A stretch of 64,000 nucleotides of DNA from Cellulosimicrobium sp. Marseille-Q4280 (GTDB lineage Bacteria; Actinomycetota; Actinomycetes; Actinomycetales; Cellulomonadaceae). Positions 31,211 to 39,047 of this stretch are shown here, piece by piece. The stretch's first letter is position 1; every line of letters begins with the position of its first letter. The translations under genes were made by a program, and so were the position numbers. The notes under the pieces are model-generated. The model made no database searches, had not been told where the DNA came from, and worked only from the letters and a program-made list of their open reading frames with translations. The stretch is from assembly GCF_943181405.1 (NCBI RefSeq), contig NZ_CALPBY010000004.1, positions 1 through 64,000 of the forward strand, written 5' to 3'.

Positions 31211-31699
31211 ATGAGGGGCACGGTAGGACCGAAGGATCTTCGACCCGTCCGCGGACCGGCCGAGCTGGACGAGACCGACCTCCGCATCCTCGACGTCCTC
31301 ACGACGGACGCTCGCGTGACGAACGCCGCGATCGCCGCGCAGGTCGGCATCGCGCCGTCGACGTGCCACGCGCGCGTGCGCTCGCTCGTGGAGCGCGGCG
31401 TCGTCCGCGGGTTCCGCGCCGACGTCGACCCGGCAGCGCTCGGGCGCGGGCTCCAGGCCCTCATCGCGATCCGCCTCCAGGCCGGTGCGCGCAAGGGTCT
31501 CGAGGCGTTCCGGGACTACCTGCTCACGCTGCCGGACGTCGAGGGCGTCTTCTTCGTCACGGGCGACCGCGACTTCCTCCTGCACGTCGCGGTCGCCGAC
31601 TCCGACGCCCTGCGGGACCTCGTGTCGAGGACGCTGAGCGTCCGGCCGGAGGTCGCCGGCACGAGCACGACGGTGATCTTCGAGCACGCCCGTCCCTGA
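31211..31699 (+). CDS. Lrp/AsnC family regulator
   Basis: A 162-residue regulator. The N-terminal helix-turn-helix is [50 protein letters not shown], followed by a RAM-type ligand-binding domain ([39 protein letters not shown]). ATG at 31211 has GGAGGG five bases upstream. Being divergent from dadA suggests it senses an amino acid and controls its use, as in other dad systems. Confidence 0.9.
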   Translation: MRGTVGPKDLRPVRGPAELDETDLRILDVLTTDARVTNAAIAAQVGIAPSTCHARVRSLVERGVVRGFRADVDPAALGRGLQALIAIRLQAGARKGLEAFRDYLLTLPDVEGVFFVTGDRDFLLHVAVADSDALRDLVSRTLSVRPEVAGTSTTVIFEHARP

Positions 31700-31742
31700 G
31701 CGGCGTCGCGAGGTGTGGGTGCCCCGCACTACCTTCCCCGCC

Positions 31743-32318
31743 ATGGACCACGACACGTTCTGGGCGCTCGTCGACGAGGCCCGCAGCCGTGCCGGCGCAG
31801 GCGCGGACGACCGCGGCGCCGACGACGACCCGCTCCCCGACGCCCTGACCGGCCTGCTCGTCGAGAGGCTCGGCGCGGACGGGATCCTCGCGTTCGCCGC
31901 CGCCGCCGACGACGTGACGGACGCCGCTTACGGGTGGACGGTGTGGGGCGCCGCGTACCTCGTCGAGGGCGGGTGCAGCGACGACGGCTTCATGGACTTC
32001 CGAGACGGGTTGATCCTCGCGGGTCGCGGGACGTTCGAGCGGGTGGTCGCCGACCCGGACTCCCTTGCCGACCACCCGACGGTCGCCGCGATGGCGGGCG
32101 GCGGGCCGGCATGGTTCGGGTTCGAGTCGCTCGACGGGCTGGTCGGCGACGCGTGGTCCCGGGCGACGGGGGAGGACGACGAGGCGTACTACGCCGCGCG
32201 CGACGCCTCGTCCCACGAGGGCTCCAGCTCGGAACCGTGGGGCGAGAGCTGGGACTTCGACGACGACGGCGAGAACGCCCGTCGGTTGCCCCGGCTCACC
32301 GCGCTCTTCCAGGCCTGA
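31743..32318 (+). CDS. DUF4240 domain protein
   Basis: A 191-residue soluble protein with the DUF4240 features [18 protein letters not shown] at the start, [42 protein letters not shown] in the middle, and [17 protein letters not shown]. The C-terminal 60 residues are very acidic ([15 protein letters not shown]). Function is unknown in the family. It ends 10 bases before the end of the convergent FAD oxidoreductase gene. Confidence 0.75.
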   Translation: MDHDTFWALVDEARSRAGAGADDRGADDDPLPDALTGLLVERLGADGILAFAAAADDVTDAAYGWTVWGAAYLVEGGCSDDGFMDFRDGLILAGRGTFERVVADPDSLADHPTVAAMAGGGPAWFGFESLDGLVGDAWSRATGEDDEAYYAARDASSHEGSSSEPWGESWDFDDDGENARRLPRLTALFQA

Positions 32319-32328
32319 GCGTCGAGCG

Positions 32329-33735
32329 TCACGAGCCGAACGGGAACCTCCCCGCCGGGTCGTACGCAGCGCGCACCGACCGCAGCCGCGCGGCCGTCTC
32401 CGGTGACCACGCGCGGGACAGGGTCTCGTCCGTCCACGGCCCGGGGAGGAAGTTGACGTTCGTCTCGGTCGCCGCCCACGGCGCCGACCACTGCGCGAGA
32501 GCGGCGGCGCTCGCCACCATGTCCGGCACGCGCGGAGGGTTCACACCGACGAGGCCCAGCAGGTACCCGGCGGTCCGGCCGCCGGCGGCCGACCCGCCCT
32601 CGACGTCGCGCGTCGCCGCGCCGCCGAGATGGCGCACCTCCGCGGCGAGGAACGGCGACGAGCTCGACGGCCCGTACTCGGCGAGGAAGCGCGCCACGAA
32701 CGCGTCGTCGAGCGTCCGCAGCGCCGCGCCGGAGACCCACGACGGCCCGGCGTCCTCCGGGTCGGCATGGATCGACGCGACGGCGGTCGTCGGGATCGTC
32801 GTGATCGTGTCGGCCAGCGCGGGTGCGAGTGCGCGCAACGGCGCGGCGAGCCGCTCGCCCTCCGCGGCGTCGCCCGGGAAGGCGAAGCGGAGCGTGAGGA
32901 CGTTCTTCCCGCGCAGCGGCTCCGGGATGAACGGCAGGTCCGGCAGGGCGAGCAGGACCACGGACGTCGAGACGTCGTCGGGGGCCGTCGCCGTCCAGGC
33001 CGCCCAGCCGCGGAACACGTCCTCGACGTGCTCGACGTCGAACGTCAGCGAGCCCGCGTAGAGGGACGCGAGCGGCGCGAGCTCGAGGTCGAGCCGGGTG
33101 ACGACCCCGAGACCGCCCTTGCCACCACGCAGCGCCCAGAAGAGATCGGGCTCGGAGCCGGCGTCCGTGTCGACGACCGATCCGTCGGCGAGGACGACCC
33201 GGAAACCGCGCACCCAGTCCGTCGTGAGGCCGTGGCTGCGCACGAGCGGCCCGAACCCACCGCCGAGCGTGTAGCCGACGACGCCCACGTGCGTCGACGA
33301 GCCGGTGACCGGCGCGAGGCCGTGCTCGCCCGCCGCGTCGACCACGGCCTGCCAGCGCGTGCCGGCGCCGATCCGGGCGACGCGGGTCGCCGGGTCCACC
33401 TCGACGCCGGCCAGGCCCTCGGTCGCGACGACGACGCCGTCGGTCACGGGCCACGCGGCACCGTGCCCGGTCGCGTGCAGTCGGACCGGCAGGTCGTGGG
33501 CGGACGCGAACCGGACCGCCTCGACGACGTCGGCCTCCGTGTCCGCGACGACCACGACGGCCGGGTCGTGCACGACGAGCGTGCTGTGCGCGGCGACGGC
33601 CTCCGCCGCGGACGGGCCGCCGTCGGCCTCGCCCCGGACGAGGACCACGCCGGTGACGCGCGTGCGGAGGTCCGCGACGGCGTCGGGCGACGGGGTGGTC
33701 GTGGTGGCGGTCTCGGTGGGCGTGCTCTCGGGCAT
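32329..33735 (-). CDS. FAD-linked oxidoreductase, berberine-bridge-enzyme type
   Basis: A 468-residue enzyme. The PCMH-type FAD domain is seen in PAVVVVADTEADVVEAVRFASAHDLPVRLHATGHG, with the histidine and glycines of the flavin-linking loop, then GAGTRWQAVVDAAGEHGLAPVTGSSTHVGVVGYTLGGGFGPL, and RGGKGGLGVVTRLDLEL. A BBE-type C-terminal tail, with NVNFLPGPW and YDPAGRFPFGS, is present. The His covalent site is conserved, but the cysteine used for a second flavin bond is not obvious. Such enzymes oxidise sugars or alcohols; no substrate is indicated. No signal peptide is visible. Confidence 0.85.
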   Translation of the reverse strand: MPESTPTETATTTTPSPDAVADLRTRVTGVVLVRGEADGGPSAAEAVAAHSTLVVHDPAVVVVADTEADVVEAVRFASAHDLPVRLHATGHGAAWPVTDGVVVATEGLAGVEVDPATRVARIGAGTRWQAVVDAAGEHGLAPVTGSSTHVGVVGYTLGGGFGPLVRSHGLTTDWVRGFRVVLADGSVVDTDAGSEPDLFWALRGGKGGLGVVTRLDLELAPLASLYAGSLTFDVEHVEDVFRGWAAWTATAPDDVSTSVVLLALPDLPFIPEPLRGKNVLTLRFAFPGDAAEGERLAAPLRALAPALADTITTIPTTAVASIHADPEDAGPSWVSGAALRTLDDAFVARFLAEYGPSSSSPFLAAEVRHLGGAATRDVEGGSAAGGRTAGYLLGLVGVNPPRVPDMVASAAALAQWSAPWAATETNVNFLPGPWTDETLSRAWSPETAARLRSVRAAYDPAGRFPFGS

Positions 33736-33893
33736 GGTGTTCCCCTCGGCTCCTGGCGGATCTCGTGGCGCCGGGTCGGCGTCACCCCCCTCTGACGTGC
33801 GGGAGGCGCAGGATGTGACACGCGGCCGCACGAGGTAGAGGGAGGGGGGACGAGGGCGTTCGTGCCACGTCCGAGGGATGAAGTGTCCCGAGG

Positions 33894-34652
33894 TCAGCGT
33901 GCGGCGACCGGGTGCGTGGTGTCCCGGCTCGGTATGTCCTGCCGGACCCCGGCGAGGCGGGCGAGACGCCGCCCGAGCTGCGGGCGGTGACCTGTGACCG
34001 CCACGGCGAAGAGGAAGGTGACGACCAGGCTCATGACGACGAGCTCGCCCCCGTCCTCGATCGTCGTGAGCACGAGGTCGAGCGTCACGATGCCCAGGAG
34101 CGCGCTGTGCACGGCGTCGATCACGACGCCGAACAGGACGAGCACACCGAAGAGCACCATGAGCATCGCCGAGACCGCGCGCCACTCCGACGACGCCCGG
34201 GCGTGCGCCACGCCCACGACGACGACGGCGACGACGCCGACCGCGGCCATCCACACCATCTCGCCGACATGGGTGCTCATCGCTCCGAGCTCCGGCAACC
34301 TGCTCCCGATGACCACGCCGTAGTGCTCGTGCAGCTGGAGCCAGTCGTCGGCGAGGAAGTACCCGCACACGAGGGCCCACGCGCCGAGCACCGCCGTGCG
34401 GGCTCGAACGGCCAGCAGCAGCGCGAGGGCGCCCGCCCACAGGGTGTGCACGTACTGGAAGAACTCGCCGTAACCGCGGTCGATGCCGAGGTCGAACGTG
34501 TACCCGGACGGCTCTCCCACCGTCTTGAGGGAGACATGGAGCGCGATGAGCGTCAGGTCGGCCAGCAGCAGCAGGCCGAGCAGACCCGCTGCCGAACGGT
34601 CCCGAAGACCGAGTGCGCTCGTGACGGGACGGTCATTCTCACGGTGGGCCAT
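33894..34652 (-). CDS. Seven-helix membrane protein of unknown function
   Basis: A 252-residue protein with about seven hydrophobic helices. Between them are polar motifs likely to face the membrane centre: DDWLQLHEHYGVVIG, STHVGEMVWM, VVIDAVHSALLG, and IEDGGELVVM. The recurrent Asp, His and Glu are arranged like a metal or proton site, and the protein resembles no family I can name. The promoter region is separate from the exonuclease gene, which ends 10 bases upstream on the same strand, so they could be read together. Confidence 0.6.
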   Translation of the reverse strand: MAHRENDRPVTSALGLRDRSAAGLLGLLLLADLTLIALHVSLKTVGEPSGYTFDLGIDRGYGEFFQYVHTLWAGALALLLAVRARTAVLGAWALVCGYFLADDWLQLHEHYGVVIGSRLPELGAMSTHVGEMVWMAAVGVVAVVVVGVAHARASSEWRAVSAMLMVLFGVLVLFGVVIDAVHSALLGIVTLDLVLTTIEDGGELVVMSLVVTFLFAVAVTGHRPQLGRRLARLAGVRQDIPSRDTTHPVAAR

Positions 34653-34662
34653 CGGGTCGTCC

Positions 34663-35712
34663 TCACGTCGCGTACGTCGGTCGCGGGCCGGCCTGGTTCC
34701 CCAGGGCGTCGAGCACGCGCTGCACGGACGACCCCAGGCCCCAGCGCTCGGTGAGGGTCTCGAGCGCCCCGGGGTCGGCGGGCGTGGCGGGGAGCGCGTC
34801 GTCGACGTCGCCCACGGGGGCGTCGCGCGCGACCTGGACCACCAGGGGGGCGACGGCGAGGTAGTCGGCCGCCTCGGTGAGCCGACGGCGCTGGGTCGCG
34901 GTGAGCCCGCCGTCGCCCGCGTCGCGCGCGGCGAGCACCCCGGCGAGGTCGCCGAACCGGTCGAGCAGCGCGACGGCGGTCTTCTCGCCGATGCCCGGGA
35001 CGCCCGGGAGCCCGTCGCTCGGGTCGCCGCGCAGCACGGCCATGTCCGCGTACGCCGCCCCCGACGGCAGCCCGTAGCGCTCGGCGAGCCGCGCCTGGTC
35101 GACGACGTCGAGGTTCCGCACGCCCTTCGTCGGGTAGAGGATGCGCACGCCCGCGGCGTCGTCGACGAGCTGGAACAGGTCCCGGTCGCCCGTGACCACC
35201 TCGACGCGGGCGCGGTCGGTGCGGCCGACGGGCGCCGTCGGGGTCCCGCCCGACGCGGCGGCGCGCGCGACCTCGCGTGCGGTGAGCGTGCCGATGACGT
35301 CGTCCGCCTCGTAGCCGGGGGAGCCGACGCGCGCGATCCCCAGCGCGGCGAGCACCTCGACGATCACGGGGACCTGGGCGAGCAGCTTCTCGGGGACCTC
35401 CTCGACGCCCGTCGTGCCCGGCTCCTCGCGCGCGACCCGGTGCGCCTTGTACGACGGGATCGCCTCGACGCGGAACGCCGGCCGCCAGTCGTCGTCCCAG
35501 CACGCGACGAGCCGCGAGGGGCGCCGGTCGGCGACGAGCGTCGCGATCATGTCGAGCAGGCCCCGGACCGCGTTGACGGGCGTGCCGTCGGGCGCCTTGA
35601 TCGAGTCGGGCACGCCGAAGAACGCCCGGAAGTACAGGCTCGCGGTGTCCAGGAGGAGGAGGTCCGTGCCTGGCGGTGTCGGCTCCGCGGTGCTCTCCGT
35701 GCTCTCGGTCAT
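34663..35712 (-). CDS. 5'-3' exonuclease (PolA N-terminal domain-like)
   Basis: A 349-residue structure-specific 5' nuclease. Motifs: LLLLDTASLYFRAFFGVP (first aspartate, about 18-25), VACWDDDWRPAFRVEAIPSYKAHR, GYEADDVIGTL, VVTGDRDLFQLV, and the helix-hairpin-helix GLPGVPGIGEKTAVALLDRFG. It lacks a polymerase domain, as in stand-alone actinobacterial exonucleases that remove RNA primers or flaps. ATG at 35712 is favoured; a longer frame exists upstream but has no homology. Confidence 0.9.
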   Translation of the reverse strand: MTESTESTAEPTPPGTDLLLLDTASLYFRAFFGVPDSIKAPDGTPVNAVRGLLDMIATLVADRRPSRLVACWDDDWRPAFRVEAIPSYKAHRVAREEPGTTGVEEVPEKLLAQVPVIVEVLAALGIARVGSPGYEADDVIGTLTAREVARAAASGGTPTAPVGRTDRARVEVVTGDRDLFQLVDDAAGVRILYPTKGVRNLDVVDQARLAERYGLPSGAAYADMAVLRGDPSDGLPGVPGIGEKTAVALLDRFGDLAGVLAARDAGDGGLTATQRRRLTEAADYLAVAPLVVQVARDAPVGDVDDALPATPADPGALETLTERWGLGSSVQRVLDALGNQAGPRPTYAT

Positions 35713-35822
35713 GCGGCCATCCTGCCGCACTCCACCGACGCCGCGCCGATGAGCGAGCGGCGTCCCGGCGGTCGACCCTGGGAGAGCCGGCACCCGAGCC
35801 GGCCCGTGCACCAGGAGGCACC

Positions 35823-36200
35823 ATGCTCGACAAGGCGTTCAGCGGGTTCTCGGTCGACGACGTCGGCGCGGCCCAGGGCTTCTACGGCGACGTGCTCGGG
35901 CTGCCCGTCCGGGGTGACGACATGCTCTGGCTCGACGTGCCCGGCACGACGGGGGTCCTCGTGTACCCGAAGGGCGAGGCGCACGAGCCGGCGTCGTACA
36001 CAGTCCTCAACTTCCCCGTGCGCGACGTGCCCGCCACGGTCGCGGCGCTGCGCGAGCGCGGTGTCGCGTTCGAGCGGTACGAGGGCACGCCCGTCGAGAC
36101 GGACGACGACTTCGTCTTCCGCGGCGGCGGCCCGCTCATCGCGTGGTTCCGCGACCCGGCGGGCAACGTGCTGTCGGTGATCCAGGACGACGACGCGTAG
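35823..36200 (+). CDS. VOC-family (glyoxalase-like) protein
   Basis: A 125-residue protein with a vicinal-oxygen-chelate fold: FSVDDVGAAQGFYGDVLGLPV, LDVPGTTGVLVYPKGEAHEPASYTVLNFPVRDVPATVAALRERGV and LIAWFRDPAGNVLSVIQDD. The last GNVLSVIQ is the usual final strand. ATG at 35823 has AGGAGG six bases upstream, an unusually strong site. It is a single gene. Substrate unknown. Confidence 0.8.
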   Translation: MLDKAFSGFSVDDVGAAQGFYGDVLGLPVRGDDMLWLDVPGTTGVLVYPKGEAHEPASYTVLNFPVRDVPATVAALRERGVAFERYEGTPVETDDDFVFRGGGPLIAWFRDPAGNVLSVIQDDDA

Positions 36201-36302
36201 GCGCGGGTCACCTGCAGGGATGCAGGACCGGTCGAGAGACACGTAGCCTGGGGCCCGACAGGTCGCCGCAGGGGGCGGTGACCTCGAGCAGGGGGGCCTC
36301 TC

Positions 36303-36929
36303 ATGTCAGTTCCTTCGTCGCGCCTTCGGCGCGCATCAGCACTCGCGGTCGTCCCGGTCGCCGTCCTCGCGGCCGGTGCACTGGTGTGGCAGAGCTCGAC
36401 CGCAGCGTTCACCGCGACCACACGCAACGCGGGCAACTCGTGGAGCACCGGACAGGTGGTGCTGACCGACGACGACGCCGGTCGCGCGGGTTTCACCGAA
36501 GCGAACCTCGTCCCGGGCGAGACCGGGCAGCGGTGCATCGTGGTGACGTCCGGGTCGAACGTGGCCGGCGAGGTCCGCGCCTACATGGAGAACCTGTCGA
36601 CGTCGGCGCAGGGCCTGGAGAACTACATCGAGTTCCAGGTCGAGCGGGGCACCGGCGGGTCGTTCGAGAGCTGCGACGGATTCGAGCCGGTCCCCGGCGC
36701 GCTGCCGCCCGCCTCGCTCGTCGACCTGGTGGCGAACAACTACGACTACGCGACCGGCGGGGCCGCCTGGGAGACGACGGGGACACCCGGCGAGTCGATG
36801 ACCTACCGCGGCACGTGGACCTTCGACACCACGGGACTGACCCAGCAGCAGGTCGACGCGCTGCAGGGCGCGCAGGTCTCGGTCGACCTCGTGTGGGAGC
36901 TGCAGAGCGACGAGGCGCCCACGACCTGA
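36303..36929 (+). CDS. TasA/camelysin-like secreted protein with SipW-type signal
   Basis: A 208-residue secreted protein. Residues about 8-33 form a signal segment (ALAVVPVAVLAAGALVWQ), followed by STAAFTATTRNAGNSWSTGQV, the T-A-x-F-T ... N-x-G-N ... TG pattern seen directly after the cleavage site in TasA and camelysin proteins, which need a SipW-type signal peptidase. The mature part has beta-sandwich strands with CIVVTSGSN and QVSVDLVWELQ and a possible Cys pair. TasA proteins form fibres in Bacillus biofilms; here assembly is inferred only. It is immediately followed by the SipW-like gene at 36951 (21 bases), which should process it. Confidence 0.72.
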   Translation: MSVPSSRLRRASALAVVPVAVLAAGALVWQSSTAAFTATTRNAGNSWSTGQVVLTDDDAGRAGFTEANLVPGETGQRCIVVTSGSNVAGEVRAYMENLSTSAQGLENYIEFQVERGTGGSFESCDGFEPVPGALPPASLVDLVANNYDYATGGAAWETTGTPGESMTYRGTWTFDTTGLTQQQVDALQGAQVSVDLVWELQSDEAPTT

Positions 36930-36950
36930 GCCTGACCCGCGTCCGGACCG

Positions 36951-38309
36951 GTGCACCGCAGTCTCCGCTCCGCCGTCCCGGCGGCCTTCTCCCGGGACGG
37001 CTGGGCGGCGCTGTGCCTGGGCGTCCTGGCCGAGGTGTTCCTCGTCCTGACGCTCGCGCTCACGACGGTCTCACTCGTGCCTCTCGCCTTCGGCTGGCAT
37101 GGGTCCGTCGTCCAGACCGGGTCGATGCGACCGCACATCGACCCGGGAGATCTCGTCCTCCTGACCGATCTCCCGACCGACTCGCCCGTCCCGGTGGGTG
37201 GCGTGGTGCAGTTCCGCACGCCCGCAGCCGCCGAGCCGAGCGGGGAGAGCGGGTCCCGGCTCCACCGCATCGTCGCGTCCGGGGAGGAGGAGGGCCGGTG
37301 GGTCACCGCGGGTGACGCGAACCCGACGGTCGACAGCAACCAGATCACGCGGAACCAGATCACCGGGCAGGCGCGACTGCTCGTGCCCTGGGTCGGCCTG
37401 CCCAGCCTGTGGATCGCGCACGGCAGGCTCGGGCTCGTGGCGCTGTGGGGCATCGTGACGCTCGCGGCGTTCCTCGTCGTCGCCTGGTGGTGGCCCGAGC
37501 GCGTCCCACGACCCGGCGCCCGCCCGAACACGACGTCGTCCCCGTCGACGCCGGGTGGGCCCAGCCGCCGCTCGGCGTTGGCCGCGCTCGTGGTGCTGGG
37601 GCTCGGTGCCGTGGTGACCGCACGGGGGGAGCCGGTGACGGCCGCGTTCACGGCGCGCACCGTCAGCACGGGCAACACGTTCCGCGTGGCGACCGCCGCT
37701 CCGCTCCGGCTCGGGCGCGCCGCCACCTACACCGTCCTCGCCGCCACGCGCGTCGCGAACCAGGCGTTCCTCGGCATCGGCAGCTCCATCACCGGCGACG
37801 TGGCGGTCTCGCCCGGCTCCACGGTCTCGGGCTTCTGGCCCTGGGACGTCTCCGGAACCATCGAGCGGAACACGGTGGCAGCCCGCAACGCGCGCGACGA
37901 CGCGCTCGCCCTCGCCGCCGCGATCGACGCCCGCGCCACGACGGTCAACCTGCCGGCGACCGTGACCGGGACGTTCTACCCCGGCGTCGGGCGACGCTCC
38001 GGTGCCGTCCAGATCACGCAGACGCTCACGCTCGACGCGCGAGGCGACACGAGCGCCGTCTTCGTCCTCTCCGCGACGGCGATCACGCTCGCCGCCAGCG
38101 CACGCGTCGTCCTGCGGAACGGCGCGTCCGCGGATCGCGTCTTCTTCCGCGGCACCTCGGGCATCACCATCTCCGACACCGCGACCGCTCGGGGCACGTT
38201 CCTCGCCGACGGCGACATATCGCTCGGACGCGACGCGGCCCTCACGGGCAGGGCCCAGTCGCTGCACGGCGCGGTGGTCCTGACGCGCGCGACGGTGGCG
38301 CACCCGTGA
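36951..38309 (+). CDS. SipW-type signal peptidase I fused to an ice-binding-like (DUF3494) domain
   Basis: A 452-residue protein. Residues 1-180 are a signal peptidase of the SipW/Sec11 kind: a first membrane helix (about 20-45), the catalytic Ser58 in QTGSMRPHIDPGDLVL, His105 in GSRLHRIV (histidine replacing the lysine of standard bacterial peptidases), the GDANPTVD box (121-128), and a second helix (about 160-180). A cytoplasmic Pro/Ser-rich linker (181-205) leads to a third helix, RRSALAALVVLGLGAVVTA (206-224), then TAAFTARTVSTGN (230-242), the same kind of motif as the secreted partner. Residues 252-450 resemble DUF3494 ice-binding/adhesin proteins (VLAATRVANQAFLGIGSSITGDVAVSPGSTVSGFW). 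GTG start; weak ribosome site. Confidence 0.78.
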   Translation: MHRSLRSAVPAAFSRDGWAALCLGVLAEVFLVLTLALTTVSLVPLAFGWHGSVVQTGSMRPHIDPGDLVLLTDLPTDSPVPVGGVVQFRTPAAAEPSGESGSRLHRIVASGEEEGRWVTAGDANPTVDSNQITRNQITGQARLLVPWVGLPSLWIAHGRLGLVALWGIVTLAAFLVVAWWWPERVPRPGARPNTTSSPSTPGGPSRRSALAALVVLGLGAVVTARGEPVTAAFTARTVSTGNTFRVATAAPLRLGRAATYTVLAATRVANQAFLGIGSSITGDVAVSPGSTVSGFWPWDVSGTIERNTVAARNARDDALALAAAIDARATTVNLPATVTGTFYPGVGRRSGAVQITQTLTLDARGDTSAVFVLSATAITLAASARVVLRNGASADRVFFRGTSGITISDTATARGTFLADGDISLGRDAALTGRAQSLHGAVVLTRATVAHP

Positions 38310-38330
38310 CCCTCCGCGCCCGGCCGGCGG

Positions 38331-39047
38331 TCAGGTCCGACCGAGCCCTTCCTCGCGCGCGACGACGATCGCCGCCGAGCGGTCGCGCGCCCCGAGCTTG
38401 GTGAGGACGTTCGTCACGTGGTTGCGGACGGTCTTGGGGCTCAGCACGAGCCGCCGCGAGATCGCGGTGTTGTCGAGCCCGGCCGCGACGAGGTCGAGCA
38501 CCTCGCGCTCGCGGTCGGTGAGCTGCGGGAACGGCACGCGCACGGACGACCGTCCGCCGACGACGTACGCCATCGCGCGGTCGGCGACCGCCGGGCCGAG
38601 GATCATCGCGCCGTCGGCGACGGCACGGACCGCGCGCTCGATCTCGACAGGGCTCGCGGACTTCACGAGGTACCCGCGTGCGCCCGCGCGGACGGCCGCG
38701 ACGACGACGTCCGCGTCCTCGTGCATCGTCACGACGAGCACCCGGACCTCCGGGCGAGCGCGCACGAGCTCGCGCGTCACCTCGACGCCGGACCCGTCGC
38801 CGAGGTCGACGTCCATGAGCACGACGTCGGCCGTCACCTCAGGCCGACCGGATGCGCCGGGCACACCTGCCGCCTGACCGTCGTACCGCGCGTCGTCGGG
38901 CGGCGCGGCGAGCCCCAGCACGGTGCGCGCCTCGGCGGCGCCGGCCGCGTGCCCGACCACACGCACGCCGTCGAGCGAGTCGAGCAGCGCGACGAGCCCG
39001 AGCCGGAACACGGGGTGGTCGTCGACCACGACGACGTCGATGCTCAC
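38331..39047 (-). CDS. NarL/LuxR-type response regulator
   Basis: A 238-residue regulator. Receiver: VVVVDDHPVFRLGLVALLDSLDG, phosphoacceptor in DVVLMDVDLGDGSGVEV, lysine in GYLVKSASPVE. A 20-residue insertion (DDARYDGQAAGVPGASGRPEV) precedes the phosphoacceptor strand and is not typical. The LuxR helix-turn-helix reads LTDREREVLDLVAAGLDNTAISRRLVLSPKTVRNHV. The GTG overlaps the kinase stop by four bases, so it is translated with the kinase at 39044. Targets unknown. Confidence 0.9.
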   Translation of the reverse strand: MSIDVVVVDDHPVFRLGLVALLDSLDGVRVVGHAAGAAEARTVLGLAAPPDDARYDGQAAGVPGASGRPEVTADVVLMDVDLGDGSGVEVTRELVRARPEVRVLVVTMHEDADVVVAAVRAGARGYLVKSASPVEIERAVRAVADGAMILGPAVADRAMAYVVGGRSSVRVPFPQLTDREREVLDLVAAGLDNTAISRRLVLSPKTVRNHVTNVLTKLGARDRSAAIVVAREEGLGRT

